Source of the DNA: Steinernema hermaphroditum
Taxonomy: Eukaryota > Nematoda > Chromadorea > Rhabditida > Steinernematidae
Assembly: GCA_030435675.1 (NCBI GenBank)
Contig: CM059623.1
Location: forward strand, 956,012 to 1,020,011
Reading direction: 5' to 3'
DNA length: 64,000 bases
A model generated the notes under the pieces. The model was given only the letters and a program-made list of their open reading frames with translations. It did no database searches and was not told the origin of the DNA. The position numbers and the translations under genes are program-made. Shown one piece after another: positions 43,877 through 54,084 of this stretch; within the stretch, counting starts at the first letter, position 1; each line of letters begins with the position of its first letter.

Positions 43877-44509
43877 ATGAATCTTGATACAGTAAAAACG
43901 TCCAAAGATTTCATCGATTTTGTTTAAATAAGGCGATACATCATCCGTTTTTTTAAATGCTTGTATCCCTTCTGCGAGACTGTATGTATTGAGGAGACTA
44001 TTTTCCTACTGCCCAGTCTTGAGGGTCGTGCAGAATGGGTCTTTCATTTGTGTCGGTAGCGATCGGTCGGGGTCGTCCGATCGCTCTCTCAGGAATGAGT
44101 TGAGAGAGCGGTCGTTCTTGGCCGTCGCTGCTGGCGCAATGATCGCCGCGGATACCAGAAGGCCTGGATTACCAGGGAGCCATAGTTCCAACGTTTGGCC
44201 AAGATGACCGTAATAGCCGACTGACAATGTATATGATGCTAAGTACGTTTTGGTCCTTTATTCATAGGCTAGTGAACACAGTAGCTTAAACGTTTCTTTG
44301 AAAATTCCCTATTTTTATTGTTTCTTTTAGCTTCTTTTCTCCGCTTCCTAATTCCCGGACTTACCAAATACTCCGACTCCTGGCCTGAAGTCACTCAAGC
44401 AAATCACGGAAACTCGCAACGCTTAAAACAAAAAGCCGCCACGGTCTTAGCGATGATCGATAAATTTTGGAACTTCACGAAATCATCAGAGCGCGAAACG
44501 AACGAATGA
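43877..44509. other. intergenic with a dispersed-repeat copy
   Basis: Contains the copy at about 44020-44150 of the dispersed gatcggtcgg/gagttgagagagcgg repeat. No gene seen. Confidence 0.45.
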
Positions 44510-44812
44510 TTAATCCTGTCCGCTTCTTGTGGCCCTCCTCCTTCGTCCGAAGTATCGAATTTCGGACGGGCTTAAAGCGGCGAGTGTCGCCGGGCCGACT
44601 CCCAGCGGGAACGAGTGCATGATTGCGGGGAAAACGTCGTTTTCCCGCCCGGAGATGCGCAGAATCGTGGGAGCGCGCTCGAGTTTCACTTCGTCGTCGT
44701 CTTCGACGGACGAAGGAGGAGGCGCCGCGTGTGGGGAAGTCGAAGCCACGAGGCCCGCGGGCGCCGAGGACGCGTCAGGTGCCCGGGAGAACAATGAGCC
44801 GAAAAATGGCAT
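44510..44812 (-). CDS. hypothetical protein, 100 aa
   Basis: In a GC-rich island the minus frame reads MPFFGSLFSRAPDASS, then a Pro/Ala/Ser-rich linker, an acidic SVEDDDEVKLERAPTILR and a compact-looking end with FPLGVGPATLAALSPSEIRY and a basic tail. The second half looks more like conserved protein than the overlapping plus-strand frame (44529-45104), which is low-complexity. No known domain. The GC-rich upstream region (44813-44935) could be its promoter. Confidence 0.4.
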   Translation of the reverse strand: MPFFGSLFSRAPDASSAPAGLVASTSPHAAPPPSSVEDDDEVKLERAPTILRISGRENDVFPAIMHSFPLGVGPATLAALSPSEIRYFGRRRRATRSGQD

Positions 44813-45630
44813 AAAACGAGAAGAGATCCCGCGGGAGCTGGCGCCCGCGGCCGCCCTCGCCGAGGGTCCGAAGAGGGCGGAGAAGTTTCCAGGGGAGCCG
44901 AGGCGTGCAGTGGAGTTGCACGCCGCGGCGCGCTTTATTCAAATTAGGACGACAAGTGGGGGTCTTTGTGTTGCTCTGGGGAGGGGAAAACATCTCTTTT
45001 GCAGAAAATTAGCTCCTCAGAGGCAGCTGATGCAACTTGGCGGAATAGGGGAAACTGACTTTCACGTCTTGCCTGGAAAGGATGGAATGTATCCCAAGGA
45101 ATAAACCGCGAACAAGGTACATACAAGATACAGTCTATTTCTAAGAAAATCTCTTCAATGAGCGGCTTCTTGTATGGCTTGGAAGCGCGACAGGACGCGG
45201 AACCCATGGCTACAGCTGCAAAGTTAATCAAGATATTAATCTTGATTTTATTAAGGTGACGAGATCAAGTAGGCAAGTCCATCGTTTGCGCTCTCTTAAC
45301 CTCGATAGAGATATTATGTTTTGGTACTCAAAAAGTGACTTCATCTGTCATCTGCACATGCTTCTGCTTATTACGTTTTAAGCTCCGGTCTGTTTTTCAG
45401 AGACACGTCTGTGGTCTTCAACCTCATTTTTTATTGCCGGAACGCTTAAATAATGTATGAGTAGGTGCACTGACTTCCGAAAAACAAAAGAAACAATGAA
45501 AACAACAGAGGAGGAAGGCGGAAGGGTTTTGCCCAAGAAGGCGCATTAAACAGCAGGAGGTCCCAATCGTTTCCAAAGAAGGAACAATTATCTGTCATCT
45601 GGGAGCTGACCTATCCGTCAAATGAACTGC
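44813..45630. other. intergenic, no gene seen
   Basis: GC-rich start, then AT-rich sequence without exons I can support. Confidence 0.4.
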
Positions 45631-46200
45631 AGTGGGGTGCCGAACTTATGTGATAAATGACGCACACAAGTCCAAAAACCAAAAATCTGAAACTGAAATT
45701 CCCAGGTATTATGAAATCTCCACAAAACAGATCAGTCATCAAGTCGTCAGAAGTCAGTGATCGGTCGCCGGGGGAGTGAGATGACCTCAAAAATATCTCC
45801 ACCAAGATATAAAAAGATCGATTGAGAAAGGAGCTGGTCTGAACTCATAGTCATGAGGAGAGAATGGCAGCTGTATCCATAACTTCGAAAGGCAATTTGC
45901 ATCGATTCTTACACTTGTCAGTCCACGACTATGAAGTCAACTTTCTTCACAACAGATGTCTCTCTATAATTTATCGCTCACACTTCAGAATTGAGATGGA
46001 TACAGATTGGCCGTCGGGAAGACAACACCATCCGTCATCCGTAGACGGGAAAAAGCAGCTCCCACCTCGAATTCCAGGAATAAACAATTAGGGGACTGGG
46101 TGGGACACGGTTCCTTGAGGGGAAATCACGGCAATTTGAGTAGAGGAAGTCGAGTACATCGGCTGATTGATCGCTGCGGAAAGCAAAGATAAACTACAAG
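45631..46200 (+). repeat. 570-bp dispersed repeat, copy 2
   Basis: Nearly identical to 41199-41768, same orientation, 4.4 kb away. Flanking sequences differ at both ends, which defines the unit. Confidence 0.85.
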
Positions 46201-47968
46201 ACGGAGGCACTAACGCTGACGTCCGAAGGGTGTAATGTTCGAAAAACGACACCTGCACGCGGTGTACTATTATGTGGCGATGGCTGAGTGATGGGAAATA
46301 TTATTTTCGCTTTGAATTCGGTTATTATCGGAGGAATGTGTCGGTGAGGTCGACCTTTTGACAGCTCAGATCCCTCAGTTCTTTTGACAAGGTGACACTT
46401 GGAGCGTTCATTATAAGGCTGAACTCATAAGAATCCTACAGCTGCCGTTCAAATGGACGTGATAAAAGACAGGATTTTACATCTTTAGGTGACCTCGAAA
46501 AGGTCATAGAAGATCCGAAGCCAGATTTGTTGGCGCACATCCCTATTAGACTTGGGCATCTTTCCAAATATGGTGATTAGGATACTACCCCAGCGTTGCT
46601 GGAGTGGGCCAAAGACTGGCGTCCAATTCACACATGAAAACAAGGAAATAACAATAACGAAAACGGCAAAACGCTTTGAAATACGTCAGCCAAAAAAGTG
46701 AAGACGGAAACGTTCGCGGGGAAACACACAAAATGACGTGTTTTGAAGAGAAATCGATTCATCTCCGCTCAAGTTATGGCGACTTGGACGACTGAGGCTA
46801 ATCAAACGATAACAAAGAGATGAGTTCCAACGCAAAAGCACATCAATCAACGATGTTTTTTTACAAGAAAACACGAGATGTCTTGTTTATCTGTGCTACT
46901 GGAGGCATCGAAGATGCTAGCATTTCAAAACTTTTCTGCCAAATTTCACGTCTTCTATTCAAATGCACAAAAAAGAAGAGCGCAAAGAACGCCACGTTTT
47001 CCAGGAACTGGAGGCGATTAGCCACACTACGGACTCCTCAGTACACACAATCAAATATTGATGGAAGCCCTTGGCTGAGCCCTAATTAATTTAATTCAAC
47101 CCACAAACATCGGCAAATCGCGTCTTCGCCTAATTGGAAATGTTCGGGGGCAGAGGGCGTTTGCACGCCTCGCGGCTCTGGTTCCGAGGATTGCCCATAA
47201 TTAAGCGATTGGAAGTCCCTTGGACGCGTTCGAGCGTAAGACGAAAAGAAAAGAATTGGATATTCGGCCATTCTGAGAGTTTTGAAGAAAAGGTCAATAC
47301 GATTGACGCTGGATAAGAGAGTTGATGGGATTCCTAGAGCATCTACAGAGGGTGGTTGAAAGACGAAACAGGGACCCGGGCCGAGCGACCAAGGACATAA
47401 AAGCAGAGGCCTGGATTACTATTGTAATGTGCAAAAATTGGGATTTCAAAGATAACCACAATTCGGAAATTTCGGAACAAAAATGCAGAATACAAGGAAA
47501 AATAAAATCACTGAAAAGATAAAAGTAAGGACACCGGCCGGCGTCGAACCGATCCCGATCGATTACAAATCAGACACGTTCCAAATGAGCCACACAGATA
47601 GGTTAAATGGAGCCATGCCACTAGGTGTTGGAGACCGACAGGCCACCAATTGTCAACTCAAATTTGAAATAAATGTCACTTGCAGCCTATTTTGTGTACC
47701 AAATCTTATCCCTTCAGGGCTGGTGTCTCCATTCGTAAAGCCGATAGTGTATAGTATGTTTACCGTCGGTATCCGCTCTCTCTTGCCCAGGGCTGCTTGG
47801 CGTTTGCGCCAAAAAGGCGTGAGATCGTCTCTATTTTAGCTTATACAGACAAGGGAAATTCTGTCAAGGACGCCTTTAAGAGAAAGTAAAATAAAATAAC
47901 AGTAAGCAAAATGGATTTACTCACGAAGAAACGGAAATTTCAAATTTGTTTTAGTTCTCCTACCTCTG
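46201..47968. other. gene-poor stretch, no gene seen, SINE-like unit at 47520-47605
   Basis: The only recognisable structure is a reverse-strand tRNA-like unit at about 47520-47605 (reverse complement: gtgtggctcatttggaacgtg, then cgggatcggttcgac). The small frames around 46820-47089 and 47483-47839 match nothing I know. Confidence 0.4.
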
Positions 47969-48349
47969 TTACACATGTATCCATACAGAGAAATCCTCTT
48001 GCATCTTCCTGTATCGCTCTGCAGAGCGCGTCAAAGTGAAAGAGTCATTTTTTTCATTCAGACAACGATAATGGGTATCATCGGGGCCATATAGACAGAC
48101 ATAACTGTCTCGCTTTGCAAACTCATCATTTGAATGGGAAAGCCCGTTGTTGAGCGGCCGTAAACAGCATATGAGACAGAAAAACAGAGAAAACCGGTCT
48201 ACACCCCCCGATGTGACTGGTGTCCTCCTACAACCAAGAAGATTTCTCTGCATCGTGGATTCTCTTTCATTTGATATACCACCTTTTAAGGTATCTTGTG
48301 AAAGGTACCAATCAGTAAATAAGAAGGCCAATTTGAAGGGATAAAGCAA
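47969..48349 (-). CDS. hypothetical ORF, 126 aa, possible secreted product
   Basis: The frame contains a hydrophobic Cys-rich stretch (FSLFFCLICCL, about residues 53-63) that could act as a signal peptide from the Met about 20 residues earlier. A protein-like mature part follows (NDEFAKRDSYVCLYGPDD, THYRCLNEKNDSFTL) with two Cys. No family recognised and no flanking exons identified. Confidence 0.3.
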   Translation of the reverse strand: MLYPFKLAFLFTDWYLSQDTLKGGISNERESTMQRNLLGCRRTPVTSGGVDRFSLFFCLICCLRPLNNGLSHSNDEFAKRDSYVCLYGPDDTHYRCLNEKNDSFTLTRSAERYRKMQEDFSVWIHV

Positions 48350-48997
48350 TAAGTGAAGGATAATAATGCCGAGTGGCTCATGGAATAAAGGGGACCAGAC
48401 TGGAAGTTTTCCTACAATTTTTTTCTGTCATATTTCCACTCCAAAAGCAAACAGGAACTTGCAGAGATCATTCGATATCTTCGCCACAGCACTCATCTCG
48501 TCATCGAAATATGAGAGACGCGTGCATCCATAAAGCGGGCGACGTGCAGTTCCTCTTCGGCGCGCCGAGAACCCTTGGGAAATAAGAGGAGCGAACCTAA
48601 GTCCGCCGTTTCCAGAGGAGTTCATCGAAGTGGGCGTCATGAATGTCTCATCGTACAACGTGTAAAAGGAGAAGTGACTCAAGAACAGCTACGTTCCATA
48701 AATGTTTTAGAGTGCATCGTATAAATAACACTTGTTTTTGAGTGAATAGTACGAGAATTTTGAGGAAAACAAAAACAAGGGAAACATGTCAACGAAAGGA
48801 AACGAGTGCTAGTAGTGCTATCACCATGTACAAGAAGTAATACTGTGACGTGAGGGTGGCCTTGTATTGAGAATCAAGCATTTACTATATATCACCTTAA
48901 ACCGTGCGCTAGCAAATCACGGAACATATTTAAAATTCGTGATCGTGCCGCCACGGACCAGCATTAGGGATGAAATCGGCCGCAAGACGCACCCTCT
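48350..48997. other. intergenic, no gene seen
   Basis: AT-rich sequence between the 47969-48349 ORF and the mariner element. Confidence 0.4.
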
Positions 48998-50294
48998 ATA
49001 CACACCCTAAAGTGTGACATGAAGAACACGATTTTTTCATCAAAAAATGCATTTATTTCGGGAAACCAATAATACCACGTAATTAAGCACGCAAAAATAC
49101 ATCTATAGCGTGAATTTCACTCGAAATGGCCGCCTTGCGCGTCGATACAGGCCTGGACTCGCTTCTTGAAATTTTCGACGACCGCCGCGAGGGTTTCCAG
49201 GCTAATTTCGTCCCAGGCTTGAAGGAGATCGCGCTTCAGGTCCTCCACGGTGGCGTGGCGTCTTCGGCAGGCCTTCTCCTCCAAAATGGACCATATCGCG
49301 TAATCCATAGGGTTCAAATCGGGGGAATTTGAGGGCCAAATTGACTTGTCCCAAAACCACGGAATTTGGTCCTCCATGAAGCTCATTGTCGATTTTGATC
49401 CGTGGGCGGGGGCCCAATCCTGCTGGAGCACCCAATCGTGGTCGGGGAAGTGTTTTTCGGTCCAGGGAATCAGAAGCTTCACCAAGATCTTTTATTGCTA
49501 CACCTGAGAGTCCATTTCCGCACCTTTTTCAACGAAAACCGGGAAAATTTTTCTAGTTGCGCAGATTTCGCCCCAAACCATCACAGAATTGGGGAAATGG
49601 CTTGTTTTAACGTGCTTCGTACGCGAGGAGCCTTTCTGCAGCAGGTAACAGTGATTCTGGGAGTTGTGGACCGCTTAAATGGTAAAAATCTTCTCATCGG
49701 ATAAGACCACATTGGCGAATCCGGACCCGCGGCTCTCAGCTCTCAGCTTCTTGCACTTCTGAAGCCGTTCGGCCTTTTTCGCATCGGTTAGCAGGTGTCC
49801 GCGGCTTATTTTGTAGCTCTTGAAATGCAGATCCTCGGTGACAAGCTTGTACATCGATGCGTAGCCGATTTTGTACGTCTTGGCCAGCTTCATGATGGAT
49901 CGGTCGGGATTGCGCTTGATCATCTTCCGAACGGCCTCTCGGACTTGTGGAGTTCTTGCAGTCCTTTCTCTTCCGCTTCGGGGACGGTCCTTGACGTCGC
50001 CAGTTTCCCAGAATCGGTCCAGCACGCGTTTGACGGCATCTCGGCGAAGTTTGAGGGTCTTGCAAATCTCGGGATTCGACCTTCCGCCGCAATGGAGCTC
50101 AACGATCGCGGAACGCACACTTTCGGAGACCATTTTTACCCTGAATAACAGCAAATACAGAGCTAATAACAGTTAATATAGGGTAAAAACGGTCGCGAAA
50201 CACGAATAAAACAGACAAAACGCGCGGCGATGCGGAAAAAACATCGAAAATTGAGCGACAAAGCTATGTCACACTTTAGGGTGGTCACCCTGTA
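48998..50294. mobile_element. full-length mariner-family (DD37D, maT-like) transposon, inactivated
   Basis: The right terminus, read inward, starts tacagggtgaccaccctaaa and continues agtgtgacat. The left terminus has the same caccctaaagtgtgacat, but about 8 bp of the outermost end (gggtgacc) is missing. Both ends lie next to TA. The transposase on the minus strand fills most of the interior. The damaged left end should impair mobility even with transposase supplied in trans. Confidence 0.85.
49117..50133 (-). pseudogene. mariner-type transposase with three in-frame stops
   Basis: The frame would encode about 338 aa, the normal mariner length. The N-terminal half has two helix-turn-helix regions (IVELHCGGRSNPEICKTL and KRNPDRSIMKLAKTYKIG). 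The catalytic core has LSDEKIF, QQDWAPAH and SPDLNPMDYAIW, with 37 residues between the second and third Asp, the DD37D spacing of the maT group. Three nonsense codons interrupt the same frame: TAA at 49675-49677 just after the first Asp block, and TAG and TAA at 49498-49500 and 49492-49494. There are no frameshifts, so the copy died by point mutation and is fairly young. Confidence 0.85.
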
Positions 50295-51280
50295 TGTGTG
50301 TAATTTGAAATGAATGAAAGGTTCCCTGATTTGTGTCGGTGGCGATCGGTAGGGTCGTCCACTCTCTTTAGAGTTCGCTGAATGAGTTGAGAGAGCGGTC
50401 GTTCTTGGCGCAATGATCGCGCCGTTTCCAAGAAGGCTTACGGAAACTTCGATGCTAACACTATTAGGACTGCTGATCGTTACATCGCGTCGAAGCTCGA
50501 GTACGTCAATTTTTCGAGACTCAAGACCGAAAAAAAACCTTCGAGACTTCCACAGCCCCCTTGAAACCACTTGGTCCTGATCAGGGCTGTGCAAAACTCA
50601 AAACTTGAAAGTTAAAACTTGCACAGCCCAGGTCCGGACACTGCGTTTTCATGCTTGTAAGGCGTTACGCTGTAATACCGTCGATTCTGTAAGATAGACT
50701 GCGAGTACGAACCACCGATGTAGATGATCTGGGACCAGCCGAAAATGTTCCATTCTTATCCTATCTCATATCTCTCAAAAAAGGAGATCGGCGATGAACA
50801 AGCAACTAATTTGAAGCAGAAGCCGATGAGACCGTTACCTTATGGCCTGTTGTTCATTTAGTCCTACTTCGCATTTCATATTTTGCCCAAATTTTCACAA
50901 GATGTCACAAGATGAGTCGCCGTTTTGACAGATAATTGAAAGAGATCCCTCGAGGGTTGATGTTTTGCAATAATGCGCCCGACAACATTACTTCCAAAAC
51001 GATGAAACGACAGGGCTAGCATGTACACAATTTTCCAGGAACGTCCCATATTTTTTATACTTTTTAGTACCCTGGTTCTTCAGCGTTTCCTAATATGGTA
51101 CTGATCGGTAAGTTAGGCTTATATTTGAGGATGTGTCATTGGAATTACCGAAATTAAGAATAACAGGATGAATGATTTCAAAGCAGGACCCAGTGGAGGG
51201 CAGTGTGAACATAATCTAGCTGCGTGGAAGCCCGATAGATACGCGACCACGACCTCAATAACTTTCGGAGTCCGCGTATT
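50295..51280. other. intergenic with a dispersed-repeat copy and a tiny hAT MITE
   Basis: A dispersed repeat copy lies at about 50310-50445, next to the mariner end. A 49-bp hAT-like remnant is at 50582-50630. No gene is seen; the rest is AT-rich. Confidence 0.5.
50582..50630. mobile_element. 49-bp hAT-type MITE remnant
   Basis: Starts cagggctgtgcaaaactcaa and ends cttgcacagccca, the same termini as the 332-bp MITE at 8382-8713. Flanked by near-identical 8-mers (ggtcctga and ggtccgga), with one extra base on the left. Confidence 0.65.
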
Positions 51281-51637
51281 TCACGAACTGATATGATCGC
51301 ATAGGCAACAAAAGGACAAACAAGCCATCGCCAAAATTAAGCCTTCAGGCGCCGTTCCGGGACAGAGATCGCACGCGCACGACATTCGATATTCCCGCAT
51401 TGGGGCGTTGTTTTCGTTTTTGACGTCGATTTCCGCGCCAATTAGATTCCGCCGGCGCTTCTTATCGACGAGATTCGAATCGACATCGGATGGACAGCGC
51501 CCGTCGGCCGACAGACGGGATTTAATGGGACAGATGGAGGAGCCGTTCAGTGGATGACTGAGAAATTGTGGTGGAAAGAGGAAGAGGGCCAGCGCCAATA
51601 GGAACTTCTTGAATTGCAGCTGCGATGATGCAGACAT
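51281..51637 (-). CDS. hypothetical secreted Cys-containing protein, 118 aa
   Basis: The Met at 51637 lies about 55 bases behind a good acceptor (cacatttttag) and opens a hydrophobic leader (KKFLLALALFLFPPQFLS, about residues 11-28) typical of a signal peptide. The mature part has a Cys pair (SSICPIKSRLSADGRCP), a strong polybasic processing-like site (KKRRR), an acidic/Asn-rich stretch, then a Cys-rich end (MSCACDLCPG, and LSFCCLC further on). This could be a processed peptide or cystine-linked secreted factor; I recognise no family. The ORF extends upstream of the chosen Met, but the leader position supports this start. Confidence 0.5.
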   Translation of the reverse strand: MSASSQLQFKKFLLALALFLFPPQFLSHPLNGSSICPIKSRLSADGRCPSDVDSNLVDKKRRRNLIGAEIDVKNENNAPMREYRMSCACDLCPGTAPEGLILAMACLSFCCLCDHISS

Positions 51638-52078
51638 TTGATTGGCGTTTTTGCTTTCGCAATGAGGAAGCTTATTGGAGTTCACTAAAAATGTGAAACA
51701 CTGGAGGATTCTTGGAGAGGAAGGCATAGACGAGTAGAGGTGACTCTTATGTGGTATGCAAGCTCTTCTTAATAACAAATTGGAATGGGCACAAAACAAG
51801 CTTTTGAGGGGACACGCTGGCCAACACGAGAGGACACGTTCATCATTGTTCTTGCTGGGCAAAGCCTCCATAAATAAATATTTGTCCGTTTATGGACCTT
51901 GTTGATTTTCAAGTGACGGCTATTTCCACACGCTCTGCAATCGCAATGAAGGGGTTTGGGCTCTACAACCCACTGCGATACTTTCTGGACATTTGGAACG
52001 CGATTTCACGTCCACAGAGCATATAGATGTCACCAAAACCGGCCATCATCATCGAAAGCTCAGTCCTTCCAACCAACG

Positions 52079-52504
52079 ATGGCCTCCGAAATCGTGAAGT
52101 TGAGCTCGTTGGACAGAAAGAAGTTCGAGGTGCAGAAGAAGGACTTCCAGAAGGCGAACCTTCTGAAGACGATGATGAGCGACCTGGGCTTCGACGACGA
52201 CGCGCTTCCCGAGGAGGCGATCCCGATGCCCTCGATCGCCGCCGAAGCCCTCGAGGCGATCGTCGACTGGCTGCGGATGCACGAGGGGGAAGAGCCCCGC
52301 TCGGAGGACGACCGCCAGACCCACCGTTTCAACCGGAACGTCGCCATGGAGGACACAGAGCTCCTGGACAAACAGGAGCCTCGGCTGAAGCTGGCGGCCG
52401 TCATCAACGCGGCCTACTACCTCGAGATGCCGGACTTCATTGATACACTCGTCAAGTACACGGCCAACAACCTGGAGGGGAAGACGATAAAAGTGTATCC
52501 TTGA
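52079..52504 (+). CDS. SKP1-related protein, copy B, C-terminally truncated (141 aa)
   Basis: Same protein as the copy at 33220-33756 up to the LEGKT block, with a handful of substitutions (for example SSLDRKK for SSDGKE and DDDALP for DEDVLP). Then a deletion of roughly 130 bp joins the frame to former 3' UTR, adding IKVYP before a new stop. The lost part covers the last helices of the fold, which normally hold F-box proteins, so F-box binding should be impaired while the cullin-facing BTB-like half is intact. It may be a pseudogene in progress or a dominant-negative-type variant; expression is unknown. Confidence 0.8.
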   Translation: MASEIVKLSSLDRKKFEVQKKDFQKANLLKTMMSDLGFDDDALPEEAIPMPSIAAEALEAIVDWLRMHEGEEPRSEDDRQTHRFNRNVAMEDTELLDKQEPRLKLAAVINAAYYLEMPDFIDTLVKYTANNLEGKTIKVYP

Positions 52505-52847
52505 TAAATATGTTGCCGTTTCATCACAAAACTCTTTCTTGAGGGACGGAGGTTCTTGTCTTGTCGTCTTCTTGACCTGATCTTGTCGTCCTGAGGAAGG
52601 AAGGTTTCAGGTCATTAAATTTCCACGTTTGACCGACCGACTCATCTCTTGCATCCAACAACATTAATTCAGTGGGTGGACGCCTGCGTTTTTGCAGAGT
52701 TCGACAGAAAATTCTGTCCCGACACGATTCACCTTTCGAGACAGAGCTGTCCAGTTTTCATTTCTCCGCGCTGTTTGCGCTCTCCGTCTTTTCCTTCGAC
52801 GCGCGCGTTTTTCGCCGAAAGTTCTGTCGAAGTTTCAGATACTTAGC

Positions 52848-53917
52848 ATGAGCAACCTGGTCGTTAAAGTGCACCCTAACGTCTACTTGGGCATCGTCGA
52901 CGCGTACGAACGGCGCAAGAAGAACGACGGCGCGGATGATGCCGCGATGGGCACTCTGCTCGGCTACTACGAGAGGAACGCCGTCCGCGTCACCAACTGC
53001 TACTCGGTGCCCTTCCACGTGGCCGAGAAGAACGGCGAATACACGCAGCTCGACCACGCGATGAACGCGAAGCTCCTGAAGATGCACAAGAAAGGCTATC
53101 CCCACGAACACGTCGTCGGATGGTGAGTCTTTTTGTGCAAGCGGCGCTCACTCCGCCCTTGCAGGTTCTGCACGAGTCCCAAGCTTACCGAGGACACAGC
53201 GACGTTCCACGAGTACTACACGCTGTTTGCCCAGTCGGTCAAGAAGGTCCTCGTGCAACCGCCGGTCGTGGTTCTCAGCTTGGACACCACCTTCAGTAGC
53301 AAGAAGAGCCCGAGTATGTCCGTCCGCGCTTACACGAAGTGAGTTCATCCAGCATGGCGCTTGGAACGCTTATTTCTTCCAGTGTTCCTGAGTGGGATCC
53401 GAGCGACGAAGAGACCGAGATGAGCCCGAGCAAGCTGTTCCGCGACATCAAAGTTGTCTTCGAAACGTCGCCCCAGGAAGCAGCGGCACTCGGTGCGATC
53501 ATGCAGGGCACGGACTCGAAGCAGCGCGAGATCCAGATCGTACCCGAGGCCGAAGTCGAGGACAAAATGTGCGAGGGCGTCGTCAAACACATGAAACAGA
53601 TCACCGAGTGGCTGAAGATGGTCAAGAAGTACGTCAGCGCAGAGATGAAGAAGGACGAATCGAAGCGGGACAGTGCGATGGGACGACGGCTGATGGAAAT
53701 TGTTCGAACGGCCGCCACACAACTCAGCCCGGAGAAGCTCGAGACCATCATAAAGACTACCATGAGTGTAGGAGCGCGTTGGCCCTGTGCAGTTATGATT
53801 TGTTTTGTTTAGGATCAGATGTTGCTGACGTACCTTGCGGAACTCTCGAAGACCAACGCCACCGTCGTGGAGAACCTGCTCCAACTGAATGGTTTGGCTG
53901 TCCCCAAGACCGACTGA
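52848..53917 (+). CDS. eIF3f (translation initiation factor 3 subunit F), copy B
   Basis: Exons 52848-53122, 53165-53338, 53383-53767 and 53813-53917 have exactly the lengths of copy A (275, 174, 385, 105 nt) and encode 312 aa. The proteins differ by only a few residues (for example GADDAAMG for AADDAAMG, HAMNAK for HSMNAK, FRDIKVV for FRHIKVV, YVSAEM for YVNAEM). The MPN-type domain and C-terminal helices are intact. A dosage-sensitive complex subunit present twice in intact form is unusual; the copy is either recent or maintained by gene conversion. Confidence 0.9.
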
Positions 53918-54084
53918 AGAACCTTAGAAAACGAACTGTTGTTATTGTTGCCTGCAACAACCTAATGAATGATTTTTGTTGCTTTCCGTTTTTTGTCGTG
54001 CGCGCGGGAGGGGATGGGTGGTCCTAGACGTGTATTCTCGATTTCAGACTCGTCGCAGACAGACAGTTTCCGTTCATTCCCGAT

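Noticed and set aside
44529..45104. 191-codon plus-strand ORF in the GC-rich island
   Set aside because: Low-complexity composition; the opposite frame looks more protein-like. Kept only the minus ORF, at low confidence.
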